Of a stretch of DNA of 64,000 nt, positions 8,768 through 17,756 are shown in pieces. The position numbers were made by a program, and so were the translations under genes. The notes under the pieces were generated by a model. That model searched no databases. It was not told the origin of the DNA and worked only from the letters and a program-made list of their open reading frames with translations. Every line of letters begins with the position of its first letter. Positions within the stretch are counted from its first letter, which is position 1. The DNA comes from JADCCX01 sp031431475 (GTDB lineage Bacteria; Pseudomonadota; Alphaproteobacteria; Rhizobiales; Beijerinckiaceae): assembly GCA_031431475.1 (NCBI GenBank), contig JANPDL010000018.1, positions 310,001 through 374,000 on the forward strand, written 5' to 3'.

Positions 8768-10120
8768 ATGAAAACCCTCGCAGTCGTCCTCGCAGCAGGT
8801 CAGGGTACCCGGATGCGGTCCAATCAGCCCAAGGTACTGCACGCGGTCGCGGGGCGCTCGATGATCGGGCATGTGCTGGCTGCTGTCGGGGAGAGCGTGG
8901 CCAGCGCGGCGGCTGTTGTGGTCGGGCCGGACCGTGACGATGTTGCAGCTGAGTCACGTAAAATTTTCCCGGGCTCCACCATCCATGTGCAGACGGATCG
9001 CCTCGGAACCGCACATGCCGTGCTTCACGCCAAAACCGACATTGCGGCGGGATATGATGCCGTTGTCGTGCTTTATGCCGATACGCCGCTGGTGCGCCCG
9101 GAAACCATTGCGAAATTACGCGATGCCATCGCTGGCGGTGCCGCTGTTGCAGCTCTAGGCTTCGAGGCGAAGGACCCTTCAGGCTATGGCCGTTTCATCC
9201 TGCAAGGCGAAACTCTCACAGCAATCCGCGAGCACAAAGACGCCAGCGAGGCTGAACGCGCCGTCACCTTGTGCAACGCCGGATTGATGGCGCTGGATGG
9301 GCAGAAGGCGCTCGAAATTCTGGGCAAGATCGGCAATTCCAATGCACAAAAGGAATATTACCTCACGGACGCCGTAGAGATAGCGCGCTCCTTGGGTTTG
9401 AAAACTGTCGCCGTCACCGCCCCGGAAGATGAGGTCATGGGCGTCGATGACCGCATGAAGCTGTCCGTCGCCGAAGGCATCATGCAGCGGCGATTGCGCG
9501 AAAGTGCCATGCGCAATGGCGCAACGCTTGTCGATCCTGGCAGCACATTTTTCAGCCATGACACGAAGATCGGCTCGGATGTCATTGTAGAACCGAATGT
9601 TTTCTTTGGTCCAGGCGTCTCTATCGCCAACAATGCTGTCATCCATGCATCCTGCCACATCGAAGGCGCATCGATTGGTGAGGGCGTCCATGTCGGCCCG
9701 TTCGCACGCTTGAGACCCGGAGCCAATCTTGCGGCTAAGTCGAAAGTCGGTAATTTCTGCGAGGTCAAGAACGCCGATGTCGGTGAAGGTGCGAAAATCA
9801 ATCACCTGTCCTATATTGGAGATGCCACGATTGGCGCGAACGCCAACATCGGAGCGGGTACGATCACCTGTAATTACGATGGTTACTTCAAATACCAGAC
9901 GACAATCGGGAAGGGGGCCTTTGTCGGTTCGAATTCATCGCTTGTTGCCCCGGTCGAAATTGGCGAGAGAGCTTACATCGGTTCCGGTTCTGTCGTGACG
10001 CGAGATGTGCCGGCTGGTGCGCTTGGTCTGACGCGCGCTGAACAGTTGACGAAAGAAGGCTGGGCCAGTCGCTTTCATGCGACGATGGCAGAGCGCAAGG
10101 CGTCGAAAAAGAAGCTATAA
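8768..10120 (+). CDS. glmU: Bifunctional GlmU: GlcN-1-P acetyltransferase / GlcNAc-1-P uridyltransferase
   Basis: GlmU makes UDP-GlcNAc for peptidoglycan and lipopolysaccharide. The 450 residues start with the nucleotidyltransferase signature VVLAAGQGTRMRS and a following PKVLH, then YADTPLV and NAGLMALDG, and continue into a left-handed beta-helix of hexapeptide repeats from about residue 255 (VGPFARLRPGANL, VGNFCEVKNADVGEGAKINHLSYIGDATIG). NYDG and a short basic C-terminus complete the acetyltransferase half. GGAG upstream supports the ATG. glmS follows on the same strand after a 100-bp gap, so two consecutive hexosamine enzymes sit together. Confidence 0.97.
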   Translation: MKTLAVVLAAGQGTRMRSNQPKVLHAVAGRSMIGHVLAAVGESVASAAAVVVGPDRDDVAAESRKIFPGSTIHVQTDRLGTAHAVLHAKTDIAAGYDAVVVLYADTPLVRPETIAKLRDAIAGGAAVAALGFEAKDPSGYGRFILQGETLTAIREHKDASEAERAVTLCNAGLMALDGQKALEILGKIGNSNAQKEYYLTDAVEIARSLGLKTVAVTAPEDEVMGVDDRMKLSVAEGIMQRRLRESAMRNGATLVDPGSTFFSHDTKIGSDVIVEPNVFFGPGVSIANNAVIHASCHIEGASIGEGVHVGPFARLRPGANLAAKSKVGNFCEVKNADVGEGAKINHLSYIGDATIGANANIGAGTITCNYDGYFKYQTTIGKGAFVGSNSSLVAPVEIGERAYIGSGSVVTRDVPAGALGLTRAEQLTKEGWASRFHATMAERKASKKKL

Positions 10121-10220
10121 GATGATTGGCCGTCATAAACGGTCATTCAAGTTGATTTGATGGGGCGCGGGCGCAGCCACTACCCCTCCGGTATCCGAAA
10201 CAGCAGCGAGATAAAAAGAC

Positions 10221-12047
10221 ATGTGCGGAATTGTGGGGGTTCTTGGCCAGACACCGGTCGCCGGGCTTTTGATTGATTCTCTGAAACGGCTTGAGTACCG
10301 CGGTTATGATTCCGCTGGTATCGCGACGCTCGAGGACGGCCACCTGACCCGCCGGCGGGCGCAAGGCAAGCTCCGCAATCTTGAAGCGCGTCTGCTGGAA
10401 GAACCTCTCAAGGGGATGATCGGTATCGGCCACACGCGCTGGGCCACGCATGGCAAGCCGACTGAAGCCAATGCCCATCCGCACGCCACGGACAAGCTCG
10501 CAGTGGTCCACAACGGCATCGTCGAGAACTTTCGCGAATTGCGCGAGGAGCTCATCGCCGACGGCTGCATTTTCCAGTCCGAGACCGATACGGAAGTGGT
10601 AGCACACCTCGTGACGCGCGAAATGCGCCACACGAATGACCCTGTGAAAGCAGTGGAGCGCGCCTTGCCGCGCCTGCGCGGTGCTTTTGCCCTGGCTTTC
10701 GTCTTTGAAGGACATGATGATCTTCTGATCGGTGCACGCCAGGGCGCCCCATTGGCCGTTGGTTACGGTGATGGGGAGATGTATCTGGGTTCAGACGCAT
10801 TGGCGCTCGCCCCGTTCACGGACAGCATTTCTTATCTTGAGGAGGGCGACTGGGTCGTCCTCAACCGCAGTGGCGTTGAATTTCGCGATGCGGGCAACAC
10901 TGTTGTCAAACGCGCACGGATCAAAAGTCAGGCCGGAGCTTTCCTTGTGGACAAGGGCAACCACCGCCATTTCATGGCCAAGGAAATCCACGAGCAGCCC
11001 GAGGTTATTGGCCGCACATTGGCGCACTATATCGATATGGCCAGTGGTGAAGTGCGCTTGCCTGTCGAATTACCTTTTGATTTCAAGGCTATCGACAAGA
11101 TTTCTCTATCGGCATGTGGTACAGCTTATCTCGCTGGCCTCACCGCGAAATACTGGTTCGAGCGGTTCGCACGCATCCCGGTCGAGATCGATGTTGCATC
11201 AGAGTTTCGCTATCGCGAAGCACCATTGCGCAAGGGTGATCTCGCGCTTTTCGTTTCGCAATCCGGTGAAACAGCAGATACGCTGGCGTCATTGCGTTAT
11301 GCCAAGGACAATGGTCAGCACATCGTCACCGTCGTTAATGTCCCGACCTCAACCATGGCGCGCGAAAGCCATGCTGTGCTTCCGACACTCGCGGGTCCCG
11401 AGATAGGTGTCGCGTCCACAAAGGCGTTCACCTGCCAGCTTGCCGTTCTGGCCTGCATTGCGATCGCGGCGGGACGCCAGCGTGGTCACATCGATGCAGC
11501 AAGAGAGCAGGACCTGGTGCGTCAGCTGATCGCGATTCCCGGTCTGATCGCTGAAATCCTGAAAACCGAGCCACATATCGAACTGGTTGCGCACAAGCTC
11601 GCGAAGGCGCGTGATGTGCTGTATCTCGGGCGCGGCACCAATTTTCCGCTCGCCCTTGAAGGTGCCCTGAAGCTGAAGGAATTGTCTTATATCCACGCCG
11701 AGGGCTATGCGGCAGGCGAATTGAAGCATGGTCCCATAGCCCTGATCGACGAGCAGATGCCTGTTGTCGTGCTGACGCCGATGGACCACTGGTTCGAAAA
11801 AACAGTCTCCAACATGCAGGAAGTTGCAGCGCGCGGTGGCCAGATCATCGTTATCGGTCCGAAAGACACGGCGGAAAAGGCAGCGGTGCAGAGTGTTGGA
11901 GATATCCATATGCCAGATATGGCACCGGAATTTTCAGCGCTTGCCTATGCAATCCCTGTGCAGTTGTTGGCCTATTACACTGCGTCCATCATGGGCAAGG
12001 ATGTGGATCAACCGCGCAATCTGGCCAAGTCGGTCACGGTGGAGTGA
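10221..12047 (+). CDS. glmS: Glutamine--fructose-6-phosphate aminotransferase GlmS
   Basis: GlmS converts fructose-6-phosphate and glutamine to glucosamine-6-phosphate, the entry to UDP-GlcNAc synthesis. The 608-residue protein starts MCGIVGVLG, with Cys2 as the glutaminase nucleophile after Met removal, followed by HTRWATHG and HNGIVENF. Two SIS domains follow (SACGTAYLAGL; FVSQSGETADT; LGRGTNFPLALEGALKLKE). The C-terminus DQPRNLAKSVTVE is the conserved catalytic tail. No glmS ribozyme-like element was recognised in the 100 bp upstream. Confidence 0.98.
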   Translation: MCGIVGVLGQTPVAGLLIDSLKRLEYRGYDSAGIATLEDGHLTRRRAQGKLRNLEARLLEEPLKGMIGIGHTRWATHGKPTEANAHPHATDKLAVVHNGIVENFRELREELIADGCIFQSETDTEVVAHLVTREMRHTNDPVKAVERALPRLRGAFALAFVFEGHDDLLIGARQGAPLAVGYGDGEMYLGSDALALAPFTDSISYLEEGDWVVLNRSGVEFRDAGNTVVKRARIKSQAGAFLVDKGNHRHFMAKEIHEQPEVIGRTLAHYIDMASGEVRLPVELPFDFKAIDKISLSACGTAYLAGLTAKYWFERFARIPVEIDVASEFRYREAPLRKGDLALFVSQSGETADTLASLRYAKDNGQHIVTVVNVPTSTMARESHAVLPTLAGPEIGVASTKAFTCQLAVLACIAIAAGRQRGHIDAAREQDLVRQLIAIPGLIAEILKTEPHIELVAHKLAKARDVLYLGRGTNFPLALEGALKLKELSYIHAEGYAAGELKHGPIALIDEQMPVVVLTPMDHWFEKTVSNMQEVAARGGQIIVIGPKDTAEKAAVQSVGDIHMPDMAPEFSALAYAIPVQLLAYYTASIMGKDVDQPRNLAKSVTVE

Positions 12048-12055
12048 CCGCTACC

Positions 12056-12084
12056 CTTCCCAGAAGGCCTTTCCATCCCTATTT
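12056..12084 (+). promoter_or_regulatory. Candidate heat-shock (RpoH-type) promoter of clpP
   Basis: CTTCCCA (12056-12062) and CCCTATTT (12077-12084) are 14 bp apart. The -10 box matches CCCCATNT well; the -35 matches CTTGAAA at only 4 of 7 positions. Transcription would start about 65 nt before clpP, a typical RpoH target. Confidence 0.35.
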
Positions 12085-12155
12085 CTGACATCTTAGCTTG
12101 GCGTTCATGAGTCGCGGTCCAGAACCGCAGGTCTATTCACCAGAGGCACTAACCG

Positions 12156-12794
12156 ATGCGCGACCCCGTCGATCTGATCAACAGCTTCATCATCCCCTCC
12201 GTCGAGGAGACGACGAGCCGTGGCTCCTACCGCTACGACATCTTCTCGCGTCTGTTGAAGGAGCGGATCATCTTCCTGACTGGCCCTTTCGAGGATCAGA
12301 TGGCCACGCTGGTTGTGGCGCAGTTGCTTTTCCTCGAGGCTGACAATCCAAAGAAGGAAATCAACCTTTATATCAATTCTCCCGGCGGCGTGGTGACGTC
12401 GGCGCTCGCAATCTACGACACAATGCAATTTATTCGCTGCCCCGTTGTGACGCTATGTACCGGCCAAGCTGCTTCCGCCGGGTCGCTCATTTTGACCGCC
12501 GGCGAAAAGGATATGCGTTTTGCACTGCCCAACGCCCGGATCATGGTTCACCAGCCTTCCGGCGGGTTCCAGGGTCAGGCGACAGACATCCTCATCCATG
12601 CCGAGGAGATCAAGGGCATCAAGCGTCGGCTGAACCAGATTTACGTGAAGCATACTGGTCGCACACTTGATGAGGTCGAGGCCGCACTGGAGCGCGACAA
12701 CTTCATGAGCGCCCAGGCGGCCATGGAATTTGGACTCGTGGACAAGGTTTATGAGAAGCGCTCCGATCTCGATGGAGCCGATGATAAGAAGTAA
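12156..12794 (+). CDS. clpP: ATP-dependent Clp protease proteolytic subunit ClpP
   Basis: ClpP forms the tetradecameric serine protease chamber that degrades proteins unfolded by ClpX or ClpA. The 212-residue sequence has the start MRDPVDLINSFIIPSVEETT, the segment YINSPGGVVTSALAIYDTM, nucleophile Ser107 in GQAASAGS (Ala where many homologues have Met), His132 in MVHQPSGG and a catalytic Asp at about 181 in ERDNFMSA. It is followed by clpX on the same strand after a 195-bp gap. Confidence 0.98.
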   Translation: MRDPVDLINSFIIPSVEETTSRGSYRYDIFSRLLKERIIFLTGPFEDQMATLVVAQLLFLEADNPKKEINLYINSPGGVVTSALAIYDTMQFIRCPVVTLCTGQAASAGSLILTAGEKDMRFALPNARIMVHQPSGGFQGQATDILIHAEEIKGIKRRLNQIYVKHTGRTLDEVEAALERDNFMSAQAAMEFGLVDKVYEKRSDLDGADDKK

Positions 12795-12862
12795 CCTGCC
12801 ACCTGCGCTTTTTTGCCACTCGGCAAGAACTTGGTAGGGTTTAAGGTGGCAAATTGATCACA

Positions 12863-12888
12863 TGACTCGGACTTACGACTCCGAGTCA
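12863..12888. repeat. Hairpin-forming inverted repeat between clpP and clpX
   Basis: A perfect 9-bp inverted repeat (TGACTCGGA / TCCGAGTCA) encloses an 8-nt loop, about 70 bp after clpP and 100 bp before clpX. No T-run follows on either strand, so it is not a typical intrinsic terminator. It could be an RNA stability or processing element or a protein site. Confidence 0.5.
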
Positions 12889-12989
12889 CTTTCGGGCAAG
12901 GCCATTGGTTGGCTATAAAGCCCAACGCGGTGGCAATTTTTGCGGTTGGGTGCGCGCCCCTGCAGGAAGCCTCCGAGAGGAGACGAGCG

Positions 12990-14255
12990 ATGAGCAAGGC
13001 AGCTAGCGGCGACGGCAAGAGCACGCTCTACTGTTCATTCTGCGGCAAGAGCCAGCATGAGGTCCGCAAACTGATTGCAGGCCCGACCGTGTTCATCTGC
13101 GATGAATGCGTTGAGTTGTGCATGGACATCATCCGTGAGGAATCGAAAACTTCGCTGGTGAAATCCAAGGACGGGGTGGCCACACCCAAGGAAATCTGCA
13201 AGGTTCTGGACGATTATGTTATCGGGCAATTCTACGCCAAGCGCGTGCTCTCGGTCGCGGTGCACAACCACTATAAGCGTCTGAATCATGCCGCGAAGAA
13301 CAACGATGTCGAGCTGGCGAAGTCCAACATCCTGTTGATAGGGCCGACCGGTTCCGGCAAGACATTGCTGGCGCAGACGCTCGCCCGCATCATCGATGTG
13401 CCGTTCACCATGGCGGATGCCACGACACTGACCGAAGCAGGTTATGTCGGTGAGGATGTCGAGAATATCATCCTGAAACTGCTTCAGGCATCCGAATACA
13501 ATGTCGAGCGCGCCCAACGCGGCATCGTATACATCGACGAAATCGACAAGATCAGCCGCAAGTCCGACAATCCGTCCATTACCCGCGATGTTTCGGGCGA
13601 AGGCGTGCAACAGGCATTGCTCAAGATCATGGAGGGAACAGTTGCCTCAGTCCCTCCGCAAGGCGGCCGCAAGCATCCCCAGCAGGAATTCCTGCAGGTT
13701 GACACCTCCAACATCCTGTTCATCTGTGGCGGTGCCTTTTCAGGGCTTGAGAAGATCATCTCGGCCCGCGGTCGCCAGACGGGCATCGGCTTTGGTGCCC
13801 GGGTTGAGTCACCGGATGATCGCCGCACCGGCGAAATTTTCCGCAAGGTCGAGCCCGAGGATTTGCTGAAATTTGGCCTGATCCCGGAATTTGTGGGTCG
13901 CCTGCCGGTTCTGGCCACCCTTGAGGATCTCGACATCGAGACGCTGAGGAAGATTCTTACGGAGCCGAAGAACGCTCTGGTGAAACAGTATCAGCGCCTC
14001 TTCGAGATGGAGAACACGGATCTCACCTTTACGGACGAGGCCGTCACCATGATCGCCAAGAAGGCGATCGAGCGAAAAACCGGCGCACGCGGCCTGCGCT
14101 CCATCATGGAAGGCATCCTGCTCGACACCATGTTCGATCTGCCTGGGCTTGAAGGTGTGGAACAGGTCGTGATCGGTCCGGAAGTGGTCGAGGGCAATGC
14201 CCGTCCTCTCTACATCTACGGCGACCGTGATGAACAGGTTCCGGCTTCCGCCTGA
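12990..14255 (+). CDS. clpX: ATP-dependent Clp protease ATP-binding subunit ClpX
   Basis: ClpX is the AAA+ unfoldase that feeds substrates to ClpP. The 421 residues open with a four-cysteine zinc-binding domain (CSFCGKSQ ... CDECVELC), then Walker A GPTGSGKT, Walker B IVYIDEIDK, the pore loop segment YVGEDVENI, the GGAFSGLEKII block with the IGF-type ClpP contact (TGIGFG), sensor residues and the C-terminal domain KTGARGLRSIMEGILLD. The ATG at 12990 is chosen because AGGAG precedes it at good spacing and homologues begin MSK; the open frame reaches back to 12909. Confidence 0.98.
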   Translation: MSKAASGDGKSTLYCSFCGKSQHEVRKLIAGPTVFICDECVELCMDIIREESKTSLVKSKDGVATPKEICKVLDDYVIGQFYAKRVLSVAVHNHYKRLNHAAKNNDVELAKSNILLIGPTGSGKTLLAQTLARIIDVPFTMADATTLTEAGYVGEDVENIILKLLQASEYNVERAQRGIVYIDEIDKISRKSDNPSITRDVSGEGVQQALLKIMEGTVASVPPQGGRKHPQQEFLQVDTSNILFICGGAFSGLEKIISARGRQTGIGFGARVESPDDRRTGEIFRKVEPEDLLKFGLIPEFVGRLPVLATLEDLDIETLRKILTEPKNALVKQYQRLFEMENTDLTFTDEAVTMIAKKAIERKTGARGLRSIMEGILLDTMFDLPGLEGVEQVVIGPEVVEGNARPLYIYGDRDEQVPASA

Positions 14256-14280
14256 GGATTGATTCGTTTGCAGATCATCG

Positions 14281-14309
14281 CTTGAAACGGCGTGCCTGCA
14301 TTCACATCT
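14281..14309 (+). promoter_or_regulatory. Candidate heat-shock (RpoH-type) promoter of lon
   Basis: A perfect CTTGAAA -35 box (14281-14287) lies 14 bp before TCACATCT (14302-14309), which matches CCCCATNT at 6 of 8 positions. It is inside the 243-bp clpX-lon gap, and lon is a classic RpoH-controlled gene. Confidence 0.5.
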
Positions 14310-14498
14310 AGGTCTGGTACGGAAGAGTGAGCGCTGCATTTGCGGGTTCCATGGGCCTGTTTCGTCTGTCCTTTTCGGTCTTCTGTCTGTGGATGATCGC
14401 TGCCCCGGTCTGGTGCGCGGATATTCACGATTGCGTACGCTGTGCGGCGGCTTCATCATGAGGAGCCAGACGGTGGGACGAGAACAAGGATCGATACA

Positions 14499-16931
14499 AT
14501 GAGCTCCAGCAAGAACCGTCCGCCACTTCCCGCCGGAACAAGGCACCAGCTGCCCGTCCTGCCTTTGCGTGACATCGTGGTTTTTCCGCACATGATCGTG
14601 CCGCTCTTCGTGGGCCGTGAGAAATCCATTCGCGCGCTGGAAGACGTGATGCGCACCGACGGGCATATCATGCTGTCGACACAGATGAACGCGGGAGAGG
14701 ATGATCCCGCTCCTGGCGCGATTTACGAGATCGGCACTGTGGCCTCCGTTTTGCAGCTTCTGAAGCTGCCGGATGGAACAGTGAAGGTGCTTGTCGAAGG
14801 CTCAACGCGCGGCAGGATCACGAAATACATCAAAACGGATGATTTTTACGTGGCCGAGGCCGAGATCATTGCTGACGAAGTTGGCAATCCAGTCGAGGTG
14901 GAAGCTCTTTCGCGTTCCGTGATTTCGGAATTCGAGGGCTATGTGAAGCTCAACAAGAAGGTCTCGCCAGAAGTCGTGGCAGCCATCGGCCAGATCGAGG
15001 AGTATGGCAAACTCGCGGACAGTGTTGCCGCGCACCTCGCTGTCAAGATCACTGACAAGCAGGCGACGCTGGAGATCATCAACATCGGCAAGCGCCTGGA
15101 GAAGGTGCTGAGCCTGATGGAGAGCGAAATATCCGTTCTGCAAGTGGAGAAGCGCATCCGCACGCGCGTCAAGCGTCAGATGGAGAAGACGCAACGCGAA
15201 TATTACCTCAACGAGCAGATGAAAGCGATCCAGAAGGAACTGGGTGACGGTGAGGAGAAGGATGAGCTCGCTGAACTCGAAGACAAGATCAAGCGCACCA
15301 AGCTCTCCAAGGAAGCCCGCGACAAGTCGATGCACGAGCTGAAAAAGCTCCGTCAGATGTCACCGATGTCAGCGGAAGCCACCGTGGTCCGTAACTACCT
15401 CGATTGGATGCTGTCGCTGCCCTGGGGCAAGAAATCCAAGGTCAAGAAGGACCTGAGCCTTGCGCAGACAACGCTAGACGGGGATCACTATGGCCTCGAG
15501 AAGGTGAAGGAGCGCATCGTCGAGTATCTGGCGGTGCAACAACGCGCCAACAAGCTGGCTGGCCCGATCCTGTGCCTCGTCGGACCTCCCGGCGTGGGCA
15601 AGACCTCTCTCGGCAAGTCCATCGCCAAGGCGACGGGCCGTGAGTTCGTGCGCATGTCGCTGGGTGGTGTGCGTGATGAAGCCGAGATACGCGGCCATCG
15701 CCGGACCTACATCGGCTCCATGCCGGGCAAGATCATCCAGTCGCTAAAGAAGGCAAAGACTTCCAATCCGCTTTTCCTGCTCGATGAGATCGACAAGATG
15801 GGCCAGGATTTCCGGGGCGATCCGTCTTCGGCGCTGCTGGAGGTGCTGGATCCCGAGCAGAATTCGACCTTCGCCGACCATTACCTCGAGGTCGATTACG
15901 ATCTCTCGAACGTGATGTTCGTGACGACGGCGAATACACTCAACATCCCGGCTCCGCTGATGGACCGCATGGAGATCATCCGGCTTGCGGGTTACACCGA
16001 AGAGGAAAAACTGGAGATCGCCAAGCAGCACCTGTTCTCCGAGGCGCTGACCAAGCATGGCCTTGATGCGAAGGAATTTGCGATCAAGGACGATGCACTG
16101 ATGCAGGTGATCCGCCGTTACACGCGGGAATCCGGTGTCCGCAACCTGACGCGCGAAATCCAGAATTTGGCGCGCAAGGCGGTCAAGGATATCCTGATGT
16201 CGAAGAAGAAGAAGGTCGTGGTTGATCTGAAACTTCTCGAGGAATATCTCGGTCCGCCGAAGTATCGCTATGGAGAAGCCGAGACAGAGGATCAGGTGGG
16301 TGTGGTCACGGGCCTTGCCTGGACAGAAGTCGGCGGCGAATTGCTGACGATCGAAGGCGTCATGATGCCGGGCAAAGGCAAGATGACGGTGACCGGCAAC
16401 CTCAAGGAAGTGATGAAGGAATCGATCTCGGCGGCAGCAACGTATGTCCGCTCGCGTTGCATTGATTTCGGCATCAAACCACCCATGTTCGACACCAAGG
16501 ACATCCACGTCCACGTGCCGGAAGGTGCGACGCCGAAGGATGGCCCGTCCGCCGGCATCGGCATGGCGGTTGCCATCACATCGATCATGACAGGCATTCC
16601 GGTCCGCCGCGACATCGCCATGACCGGCGAAGTGACATTGCGGGGCAGGGTGCTCCCCATTGGCGGTTTGAAAGAGAAGCTGCTTGCCTCATTGCGTGGC
16701 GGTATCAAGAAAGTGCTGATCCCGGAAGAGAACACAAAGGATCTGATCGATCTGCCGGCCAGCGTCAAAAACGGGCTCGAGATCGTTCCGGTGTCTCGTA
16801 TGGACGAAGTGCTGAAGCATGCGCTTGTCCGCCAGCCGCTGCCGATCGAATGGGATGAGGAGGCGGAAGCTGCCAAGGCCGCCGCCATCGCCATGAAGAA
16901 GAATGATGCAACAGGTGCGACAGCTCACTGA
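14499..16931 (+). CDS. lon: ATP-dependent endopeptidase La (Lon)
   Basis: Lon degrades damaged and short-lived regulatory proteins in the cytoplasm. The 810 residues contain the N-terminal substrate domain (LPVLPLRDIVVFPHMIVPLF), a coiled-coil-rich middle (about 180-280), the AAA+ module with Walker A GPPGVGKTS and FLLDEIDKMG, and a protease domain with the Ser-Lys dyad (Ser in PKDGPSAGIGMA, Lys in LPIGGLKEKLLAS). The ATG at 14499 is preferred, with AAGGA upstream; the frame extends back to 14442. A strong terminator follows. Confidence 0.98.
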   Translation: MSSSKNRPPLPAGTRHQLPVLPLRDIVVFPHMIVPLFVGREKSIRALEDVMRTDGHIMLSTQMNAGEDDPAPGAIYEIGTVASVLQLLKLPDGTVKVLVEGSTRGRITKYIKTDDFYVAEAEIIADEVGNPVEVEALSRSVISEFEGYVKLNKKVSPEVVAAIGQIEEYGKLADSVAAHLAVKITDKQATLEIINIGKRLEKVLSLMESEISVLQVEKRIRTRVKRQMEKTQREYYLNEQMKAIQKELGDGEEKDELAELEDKIKRTKLSKEARDKSMHELKKLRQMSPMSAEATVVRNYLDWMLSLPWGKKSKVKKDLSLAQTTLDGDHYGLEKVKERIVEYLAVQQRANKLAGPILCLVGPPGVGKTSLGKSIAKATGREFVRMSLGGVRDEAEIRGHRRTYIGSMPGKIIQSLKKAKTSNPLFLLDEIDKMGQDFRGDPSSALLEVLDPEQNSTFADHYLEVDYDLSNVMFVTTANTLNIPAPLMDRMEIIRLAGYTEEEKLEIAKQHLFSEALTKHGLDAKEFAIKDDALMQVIRRYTRESGVRNLTREIQNLARKAVKDILMSKKKKVVVDLKLLEEYLGPPKYRYGEAETEDQVGVVTGLAWTEVGGELLTIEGVMMPGKGKMTVTGNLKEVMKESISAAATYVRSRCIDFGIKPPMFDTKDIHVHVPEGATPKDGPSAGIGMAVAITSIMTGIPVRRDIAMTGEVTLRGRVLPIGGLKEKLLASLRGGIKKVLIPEENTKDLIDLPASVKNGLEIVPVSRMDEVLKHALVRQPLPIEWDEEAEAAKAAAIAMKKNDATGATAH

Positions 16932-16951
16932 AGCCGCTGGAAATATGAGAT

Positions 16952-16982
16952 AAAAGGCCCCTGAACAATCTGGGGCTTTTTT
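16952..16982 (+). terminator. Rho-independent terminator after lon
   Basis: AAAAGGCCCC pairs with GGGGCTTTTT (10 bp with one G-T pair) around a 10-nt loop and runs into a T-tract. It lies about 20 bp after the lon stop codon. Confidence 0.85.
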
Positions 16983-17080
16983 GTTTGGCTTCACGAGGCC
17001 GTGACCTCGCGGCTTCGTGAAGCCAGTTGAAGTGCAATTCTGCAATCATGTGATGTGAATTGGAATGCAGGAGGAATGCC

Positions 17081-17539
17081 ATGATCCGATCTCTCGCCCG
17101 TGTGACAGCTGGCGTCGCAATGTTTGTCAGCACTGCTGTCAGTGCACAGGACATGACAACAACCCGTAGTGCCGCCGATTTTGCGACCACAAAGACAAAG
17201 CTTGTGGAAGCGATCAAATCCCGGAATTTTGGCGTTATTGCCGAGGTGGATCATGCCGCCGGGGCAACGGGCGTGGGTTTGCAATTGCGCCCAACCCATC
17301 TTGTGATCTTCGGTAGTCCGCGTGGCGGCACTCCTTTGATGGGCTGCAACCAGACCGCAGGAATCGACCTACCGCTGAAAGCACTGGTTTGGCAGGCAGC
17401 GGATGGCGCGGTGAATATCACGATCAACACACCGCAACTCATTGCTGAAAGGCACAAGATTGCGGATTGCGCTGCCGGCCCACTTGGCAACGTGGCCAAG
17501 GCGCTTGAGGGTATCGTGGCTGATGCCACAAAACCCTGA
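17081..17539 (+). CDS. Exported DUF302 domain protein
   Basis: The 152-residue product has a cleavable signal peptide (about residues 1-23, hydrophobic stretch ending VSAQD) and a DUF302 domain with the family pattern SRNFGVIAEVDHAAGA, then RPTHLVIFGSPRGGTPLM and ALVWQAADG. DUF302 proteins have no settled function. AGGAGG seven nt before the ATG at 17081 fixes the start; the open frame reaches back to 17060. It ends 63 bp before tRNA-Val. Confidence 0.85.
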   Translation: MIRSLARVTAGVAMFVSTAVSAQDMTTTRSAADFATTKTKLVEAIKSRNFGVIAEVDHAAGATGVGLQLRPTHLVIFGSPRGGTPLMGCNQTAGIDLPLKALVWQAADGAVNITINTPQLIAERHKIADCAAGPLGNVAKALEGIVADATKP

Positions 17540-17562
17540 AGGTTTCCCATTCCATCAAGGTC

Positions 17563-17590
17563 TTGGCGAAACCCGCTACCCTGTGCTAAC
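17563..17590 (+). promoter_or_regulatory. Possible promoter of tRNA-Val
   Basis: TTGGCG (17563-17568) and GCTAAC (17585-17590) are spaced 16 bp apart, ending 12 bp before the mature tRNA. The match to consensus is moderate. Confidence 0.3.
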
Positions 17591-17602
17591 CCGCACCATA
17601 GT

Positions 17603-17677
17603 GGGCAGTTAGCTCAGCGGTAGAGCTGCTCGTTTACACCGAGCCGGTCGGGAGTTCGATCCTCTCACTGCCCACCA
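17603..17677 (+). tRNA. tRNA-Val (anticodon TAC), integration target
   Basis: A 75-nt cloverleaf begins GGGCAGTTAGCTCAG, has a 5-bp anticodon stem GCTCG/CGAGC around loop TTTACAC (anticodon TAC) and ends with encoded CCA. Its last 28 bases are repeated exactly at 23564-23591, showing that the following element entered at its 3' end and restored the gene. Confidence 0.97.
17650..17677 (+). repeat. attL: 28-bp direct repeat within the tRNA-Val 3' end
   Basis: The last 28 bases of tRNA-Val (T-arm, acceptor 3' strand and CCA) are identical to 23564-23591. This is the usual crossover region for tyrosine recombinases that use tRNA genes. Confidence 0.92.
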
Positions 17678-17756
17678 CAATTTCTGCCATCTTTCCAGAT
17701 AGATACTATATATCAAAGGGTTAGCGCCGTCCTACCGTGATACAGGATCGGCATAC

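Noticed and set aside
10121..10220. glmS riboswitch/ribozyme before glmS
   Set aside because: The gap is only 100 bp and shows no recognisable glmS ribozyme core; that element is mainly found in Firmicutes.
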